Origin: UBA1351 sp964627665 | GTDB taxonomy: Bacteria; Bacillota; Clostridia; Lachnospirales; Vallitaleaceae | Direction: 5' to 3' | Assembly (NCBI GenBank): GCA_964627665.1 | Contig: CAZVKG010000042.1 | Location: 1-28,522 of the forward strand | Length of the DNA: 28,522 nt | Shown here: positions 24,253-28,522 of the stretch, in pieces | Layout: the number at the start of each line of letters is the position of its first letter | Numbering within the stretch: the stretch's first letter is position 1 | Notes under the pieces: generated by a model | What the model was told of the DNA's origin: nothing | The model's input: the letters and a program-made list of their open reading frames with translations, nothing else | The model's database searches: none | Program-made: the position numbers and the translations under genes

Positions 24253-25251
24253 ATGGATAGACGAAAAGCGATATTAACTGCGAGTTCTAGTATTATTGGA
24301 GTTATTATTCTTATCATGATGATATTTTGGATACTATCTAAAGCAAATCATATAGAAGAAATAGATGCCATGTATCAGCCTGATTTTATTCAAGAGACGT
24401 CAAGTCCGGATATTCAAGAAAAGATACAAAATGATAATATGGGCGAAACGGAAAATAACACAAATAATCGTATAAATGAGAATGAAGATGAAAATGCTGA
24501 AGATATTCGTATGTTTCTTTTTTTAGGAATAGATCGAACGGAAGAAAGAGATTCGCAATATAGTATTTATCGAGCAGACAGTATATCGATTTTACGTGTT
24601 GATTTAAAAAATTCATGGGCAAAAGTCTTGTCTATTCCTAGAGATACATATACCTATTTACCAATTACAGATAAAAAGGATAAAATAAATCATGCGTACG
24701 CTTTTGGAACATTAAAAGGACGTGCTGAAGCAAGTATGCTTGAGGCTGTTAATTTACTACTAGATGAAGAAGAAATGCGAAAATATTTCACGCTTGAAAT
24801 GGAGCCGATTGCAGCAATTGTCAATCAAATTGGTGGAGTTTGGGTAGATGTTGAGGTTGATATGAATTCTCATGGAGCACAACTATCCAAGGGGTATCAA
24901 AAGCTTAATGGAGAAGATGCATTTGATTATGTGCATTGGAGATATTCTGGAGATGGAGACATTGGTAGAATTCGACGTCAACAACAATTTGCGATAGCAT
25001 TATTGAAAAAATTATCGGAAGAATATAAAGGTAACGATCTTACAAAGTTTTTTTTAAGTAATAATAATTATACAAATACAAATATACATGTAAGTGAATT
25101 ATCTGAAGTAACAGAAGTGTTGTCGGATATTGATGATATTGAGTTTGTCACATTACAAGGGAGCTCAATTAAGATTGATGGCATCTATTATTGGAAGTTA
25201 GATGAAACTAAACTCAACGAAACACTGAAGTGGTTTTATGAAAAAAATTAA
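24253..25251 (+). CDS. LytR-CpsA-Psr (LCP) family wall-polymer ligase
   Basis: A 332-aa type-II membrane protein: cytoplasmic MDRRK, one transmembrane helix (about 9-30), an Asn/Glu-rich linker (about 50-85), then an LCP domain. Characteristic residues are in RADS (107-110), SIPRDTY (127-133), KINHAYAFG (144-152) and the HWRYSGDGDIGRIRRQQ block (228-244). LCP enzymes transfer undecaprenyl-PP-linked glycopolymers to peptidoglycan outside the cell, so the polysaccharide made here is probably wall-attached. GAGGAA lies about 6 nt before the ATG. It forms a small unit with the epimerase gene 32 nt downstream. Confidence 0.93.
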   Translation: MDRRKAILTASSSIIGVIILIMMIFWILSKANHIEEIDAMYQPDFIQETSSPDIQEKIQNDNMGETENNTNNRINENEDENAEDIRMFLFLGIDRTEERDSQYSIYRADSISILRVDLKNSWAKVLSIPRDTYTYLPITDKKDKINHAYAFGTLKGRAEASMLEAVNLLLDEEEMRKYFTLEMEPIAAIVNQIGGVWVDVEVDMNSHGAQLSKGYQKLNGEDAFDYVHWRYSGDGDIGRIRRQQQFAIALLKKLSEEYKGNDLTKFFLSNNNYTNTNIHVSELSEVTEVLSDIDDIEFVTLQGSSIKIDGIYYWKLDETKLNETLKWFYEKN

Positions 25252-25282
25252 AAGAGAGAGATAAAGAGAGGATGTTAAAAGG

Positions 25283-26293
25283 ATGGGAAAAATTTTAGTT
25301 ACTGGTGCTGTAGGATTTATTGGTTTTCATTTATCGAGTCATTTGTGCAGTCAAGGCTATGAGGTTATTGGTATTGATAATATGAATGAATATTACGATG
25401 TAACATTAAAACAAGGACGATTAGATTTGCTGTTGGAAGTTAAGGGATTTAGATTTATCAAAATGGACCTTACAGAAACCGATTCGATTAATGACTTGTT
25501 TAATAAAGAGCAATTTGACTATGTTATTCATTTGGCAGCACAGGCTGGTGTTAGATATAGCATTGAAAATCCAAATGTATATATAGAATCAAATATTATA
25601 GGATTTATGAATATACTTGAAGCATGTCGTCATAACCCTGTAAAACATCTTGTATATGCATCATCAAGTTCTGTATATGGTGGGAACAAAAAAATACCTT
25701 TTTCAACCGAAGACTCTGTAGATCATCCCGTGAGTTTGTATGCAGCTACAAAAAAATCAAATGAGTTAATGGCGCATGCATATAGTCATTTATATCATAT
25801 TCCAACAACAGGATTACGATTTTTTACGGTTTATGGTCCTTGGGGAAGACCGGACATGGCCTATTTTCTGTTTACAAAGGCGATTGTTAACAAGGAGCCA
25901 ATCAAAGTATTTAATCAAGGAAAAATGGAAAGAGATTTTACATATGTCGATGATATTGTAGAAGGAATATCAAAGTTAATTGAAAAACCGCCTATCGAAA
26001 ACTTGGAATGGACTGACCAAGAGGGGAAAATGAGTGAAAGTTCTGCGCCATATAAAATCTATAATATTGGAAACAATCAACCGGTAAAATTAAATTATTT
26101 TATTCAGGTTATTGAAAATGCTCTCGGTGCAGAGGCAGAGAAGCAATATATGGATATGCAACCGGGTGATGTACCTAAAACATATGCAGATGTCAATGAT
26201 TTAGAAGAAACAATTGGATTCAAACCTCAAACATCAATCGAAGAGGGAATAAAAAGTTTTGTTGACTGGTATAAAGAATTTTATAAAGAATAA
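25283..26293 (+). CDS. UDP-glucuronate 4-epimerase
   Basis: A 336-aa extended short-chain dehydrogenase that interconverts UDP-glucuronate and UDP-galacturonate. The NAD motif is GAVGFIG (8-14), the Ser cluster ASSSSVYGG spans about 126-134, and the catalytic pair is Y153/K157 in LYAATKKSNELMAHAYSHLY. The segment TTGLRFFTVYGPWGRPDMA is diagnostic for glucuronate (GAE/LpsL-type) rather than glucose epimerases. Its product, UDP-galacturonate, is the monomer of the polymer class cleaved by PL10 lyases. No certain UDP-glucose 6-dehydrogenase is in the window, so UDP-glucuronate must come from elsewhere or from the AlgD-like enzyme. It ends 162 bp before the next gene. Confidence 0.9.
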   Translation: MGKILVTGAVGFIGFHLSSHLCSQGYEVIGIDNMNEYYDVTLKQGRLDLLLEVKGFRFIKMDLTETDSINDLFNKEQFDYVIHLAAQAGVRYSIENPNVYIESNIIGFMNILEACRHNPVKHLVYASSSSVYGGNKKIPFSTEDSVDHPVSLYAATKKSNELMAHAYSHLYHIPTTGLRFFTVYGPWGRPDMAYFLFTKAIVNKEPIKVFNQGKMERDFTYVDDIVEGISKLIEKPPIENLEWTDQEGKMSESSAPYKIYNIGNNQPVKLNYFIQVIENALGAEAEKQYMDMQPGDVPKTYADVNDLEETIGFKPQTSIEEGIKSFVDWYKEFYKE

Positions 26294-26357
26294 TAAAAAA
26301 CTGAAAAAACAATATCGAAATGAAAAATGTCTGACAATTTAAAGACACAGTTACGAA

Positions 26358-26386
26358 TTGACAAATTCTTTGTTTAGGATTATGAT
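26358..26386 (+). promoter_or_regulatory. Sigma-A type promoter of the initiating transferase gene
   Basis: Consensus TTGACA (26358-26363), a 17-bp spacer and TATGAT (26381-26386), about 70 nt upstream of the start codon. A short inverted repeat TGTCT (26328-26332) / AGACA (26343-26347) lies just upstream of the -35. It gives the initiating transferase its own transcription start. Confidence 0.75.
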
Positions 26387-26455
26387 GATACTATATAGAG
26401 ATAAAAAACGTCGGAGAATAATTTAACTAGAGTGTAAAGGTAGTGAGGTGGTTAC

Positions 26456-27868
26456 ATGTTAAGATGGAAGATAAGAATTCGTAAGCTAACTTATCTGTTG
26501 ACAGATTTGATTTGTATTTTAACAGCTTATATTTTTGCTGAAATTGCGTACCTAGATTTTCAATTTGGAGTTTTAACTTTGTCCGGACTTGAAAAAATAT
26601 CATTTGTAATGTTAGTCGCATTTTTTCTAATTGCATTTTTCCTGATTTTTGACATTTATACAATTACAATAAAGAATTATGGAAACATGAATATCATGAC
26701 AGTCATGCGCATGATGATTTCACTTTTGACAACAAATATTTTACTTGGAGCAGTTATGTTTTATCTTAAGGCAAATATTTCTAGACTATTTTTGTTAGAT
26801 TTTATGATTGCATTAATTGCTTTAGTTTTTATTAATCGCTTGCTTCTCAAAAAGTTTTCTTATATTGATGTCAAAGACTATAAACACAGTAAGAATATAT
26901 TAGTTATTGGCTGGTCCGAAAGAGGTCAGACATACATTAATGAAATCAAAAAACATAATTATTTGAACTTTAATTTAGTTGGGTACATTAGTATCAATGA
27001 ACCTAGAGAGTATGATAATCTGAAGCATATTGCTACACTAGAAGAGTTAGACCATATTGTAGATCGATATGTCATTGACGAGATTACTGTGGCACGACCA
27101 TTAAGTTACGATGAACGGTTAAGAGATGCGTTGCACATGTGCCAAGATATGGGAATTACGATTACTATGTTATTAGATATTCAAGATACTCATACTTCAA
27201 AGGCGCAAGTTGCAATGGTGGGTGATTTACCTGTCTTAAAATTTCATGTTGTTAGTTTAAATGAAAATCAGTTGTTTATGAAGCGAATTATTGATATTTT
27301 TGGAGGTTTAATCGGGATGGTTTTCTTTGGGCTTGCGTTTGTAATTATTGGACCATTGATTAAATTAGAAACCCCTGGACCGATTATTTTCAAGCAAGAC
27401 CGTGTGGGCCAAAATGGTCGAGTTTTTAAAGTATGGAAGTTTCGTTCTATGGGCGTTAATGCCGAAAAGGAAAAAAGTGCATTAATGGCATCAAATGAGA
27501 TGCAAGGACATATGTTTAAAATGTCTGATGATCCAAGAGTGACAAAAATTGGAGCGTTTATACGCAAAACAAGTATTGATGAATTGCCTCAATTTTATAA
27601 TGTCTTAAAGGGGGATATGAGCTTAGTAGGAACACGTCCTCCGACGGTTGCAGAAGTGAAAGCTTATGAGAAACGTCATCGTCGTCGTATAAGTATTGTT
27701 CCAGGAATCACGGGCAAATGGCAAGTATCGGGCCGATCGAATATTGAGGATTTTGAAGAAATCGTAAGGTTAGATTCTGAATACATATCTGAGTGGTGCG
27801 TATGGTTAGATATTAAAATTTTATTTAAAACTATAATTGTTGTTTTTAAAAGAGATGGAAGTCATTAA
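26456..27868 (+). CDS. Initiating polyprenyl-phosphate hexose-1-phosphate transferase (WcaJ type)
   Basis: A 470-aa membrane protein that loads the first sugar phosphate onto undecaprenyl phosphate. The N-terminal part has four to five hydrophobic segments, then a CoA-binding-like Rossmann domain (about 140-255, ILVIGWSERGQTY). A further helix and the catalytic bacterial sugar transferase domain follow (about 275-470), with KFRSM (328-332), the catalytic DELPQF (375-380), GTRPP (392-396) and GITGKWQVSGR (417-427). Such PssY/WcaJ-like enzymes usually use UDP-glucose or UDP-galactose. Its start is supported by GTGAGGTGG. The stop codon lies within the loop of the downstream terminator. Confidence 0.94.
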   Translation: MLRWKIRIRKLTYLLTDLICILTAYIFAEIAYLDFQFGVLTLSGLEKISFVMLVAFFLIAFFLIFDIYTITIKNYGNMNIMTVMRMMISLLTTNILLGAVMFYLKANISRLFLLDFMIALIALVFINRLLLKKFSYIDVKDYKHSKNILVIGWSERGQTYINEIKKHNYLNFNLVGYISINEPREYDNLKHIATLEELDHIVDRYVIDEITVARPLSYDERLRDALHMCQDMGITITMLLDIQDTHTSKAQVAMVGDLPVLKFHVVSLNENQLFMKRIIDIFGGLIGMVFFGLAFVIIGPLIKLETPGPIIFKQDRVGQNGRVFKVWKFRSMGVNAEKEKSALMASNEMQGHMFKMSDDPRVTKIGAFIRKTSIDELPQFYNVLKGDMSLVGTRPPTVAEVKAYEKRHRRRISIVPGITGKWQVSGRSNIEDFEEIVRLDSEYISEWCVWLDIKILFKTIIVVFKRDGSH

Positions 27869-27887
27869 CTTCCATCTCTTTTTTTCA
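27848..27887. terminator. Bidirectional intrinsic terminator
   Basis: Perfect 15-bp inverted repeat AAAAGAGATGGAAGT (27848-27862) / ACTTCCATCTCTTTT (27868-27882) with loop CATTA, followed by further Ts and preceded by As. It sits between two convergent genes and overlaps the stop codon of the transferase gene, so it can serve both strands. Confidence 0.93.
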
Positions 27888-27898
27888 TGCTATAGGTA

Positions 27899-28495
27899 TT
27901 ATTTGAATTTTGATTGGTATATTTTTACGAGATGGAGTAAAATCTCTACACTTTCATCAATGCCGATACTACTATCTAATGTCATGTGATAATTAAGGGA
28001 TTTCCCCCAAGTTTCTTGGGTGAAATAGTTATAATAGGAAGACCGGTTTTTATCTTGCTTATGAAGATAGTCCTCCCAATTTTTTTGTTTTTCCTTATAT
28101 TCCTGTTCTAAACGTTCAATCCGTGATGCAATAGGTGCATGAATAAAAATTCGAATGCAATTAGGAAAATCCTTTAGCACATAGTCTGCGCAGCGACCTA
28201 CGATGACGCAAGAACTTTTGTTGGCAAGGTTACGTATTGTTTTTGACTGAGCTAAATAGATTTGATCGGTTGCAGGCAATTCTTGTTGTGTCATATAGAG
28301 ATTGGTAAAGAAATTAATGCTTTTCTTTTGTTCCATTTTGGTGACAAAACTTTCAGCATATCCGGTTTCTTCAGCAGCTAAGCTGATGAGCTCTTTGTCA
28401 TAAAACGGAATGTTTAAATGCTCAGCAATTTTTTTTCCAATGAGACGTCCACCAGAGCCATATTGCCTTGTGAGTACACCGATTAGTTTGAGCAT
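27899..28495 (-). CDS. Cytidylate kinase-like family protein
   Basis: A 198-aa P-loop protein of the cytidylate-kinase-like group common in Clostridia. The N-terminus GVLTRQYGSGGRLIGKKIAEHL contains a degenerate SGG-x-x-IGKK phosphate loop, followed by FYDKELI, and CVIVGRCADYVL corresponds to the nucleoside-binding core. True Cmk proteins are longer and have GPxGxGKS, so the substrate of this group is uncertain. It is convergent to the polysaccharide genes and probably unrelated to them. GGGCGG about 8 nt upstream of the ATG is a plausible ribosome site. Confidence 0.85.
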   Translation of the reverse strand: MLKLIGVLTRQYGSGGRLIGKKIAEHLNIPFYDKELISLAAEETGYAESFVTKMEQKKSINFFTNLYMTQQELPATDQIYLAQSKTIRNLANKSSCVIVGRCADYVLKDFPNCIRIFIHAPIASRIERLEQEYKEKQKNWEDYLHKQDKNRSSYYNYFTQETWGKSLNYHMTLDSSIGIDESVEILLHLVKIYQSKFK

Positions 28496-28522
28496 GTTAA
28501 CCGCCCAATATAAGCACTTTAA

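Noticed and set aside
27899..28495. Canonical CMP kinase (cmk)
   Set aside because: It lacks the GPxGxGKS P-loop and typical length of Cmk, and fits the distinct cytidylate kinase-like family instead.

Overview
The window is about 28.5 kb of AT-rich DNA carrying a Gram-positive type, Wzx/Wzy-dependent surface polysaccharide locus. The organism is most likely a low-GC Bacillota of the class Clostridia. Supporting signs are strong GGAGG-type ribosome binding sites, TTGACA/TATAAT promoters, a split CpsB/CpsC/CpsD phosphatase-adaptor-kinase module, an LCP wall ligase, a cytidylate kinase-like gene and c-di-GMP-I riboswitches. Genus cannot be read from the sequence alone.

Layout. Positions 1-239 hold the 3' end of an rfbC (dTDP-4-dehydrorhamnose 3,5-epimerase) gene. 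A consensus promoter at 301-330 starts a tightly packed run of 17 plus-strand genes (350-20583), many with 4-bp or longer overlaps. In order these are: CpsB-type phosphatase, SAF-domain oxidoreductase, rfbB, rfbA, CpsC-like co-polymerase, CpsD-like tyrosine kinase, Wzx flippase, pyruvyl transferase, Wzy polymerase, two GT4 glycosyltransferases, a heparinase II/III-type lyase without a signal peptide, an AlgD-like nucleotide-sugar dehydrogenase, three more glycosyltransferases, and two family-10 pectate-lyase (PL10)-like proteins. One appears N-terminally secreted or anchored; the other has a C-terminal membrane anchor. A 426-bp intergenic region (20584-21009) holds a perfect 13-bp palindrome whose loop carries the -35 box of a promoter, followed by two tandem c-di-GMP-I (GEMM-I) riboswitch aptamers. 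These precede a third, very large PL10 paralogue (1040 aa) with five beta-rich C-terminal modules joined by acidic VVEEP linkers. After a terminator come an LCP wall-ligase gene and a UDP-glucuronate 4-epimerase gene, then, behind its own promoter, the initiating sugar-phosphate transferase (WcaJ type). A bidirectional terminator separates this from a convergent cytidylate kinase-like gene.

How it fits together (inference). The initiating transferase plus five glycosyltransferases could build a repeat unit of about six sugars from dTDP-rhamnose, GDP-mannuronate (or another uronate) and UDP-galacturonate, decorated with pyruvate. Wzx flips it, Wzy polymerises it, CpsBCD control chain length, and LCP attaches it to the wall. 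Unusually, the locus also encodes four putative uronate-polymer lyases: one leaderless alginate-lyase/heparinase-like enzyme and three PL10 paralogues with different predicted locations. Only the modular one is placed behind c-di-GMP sensors. The most noteworthy candidate system is therefore a c-di-GMP-gated matrix protein or lyase dedicated to the cell's own uronic-acid polysaccharide.
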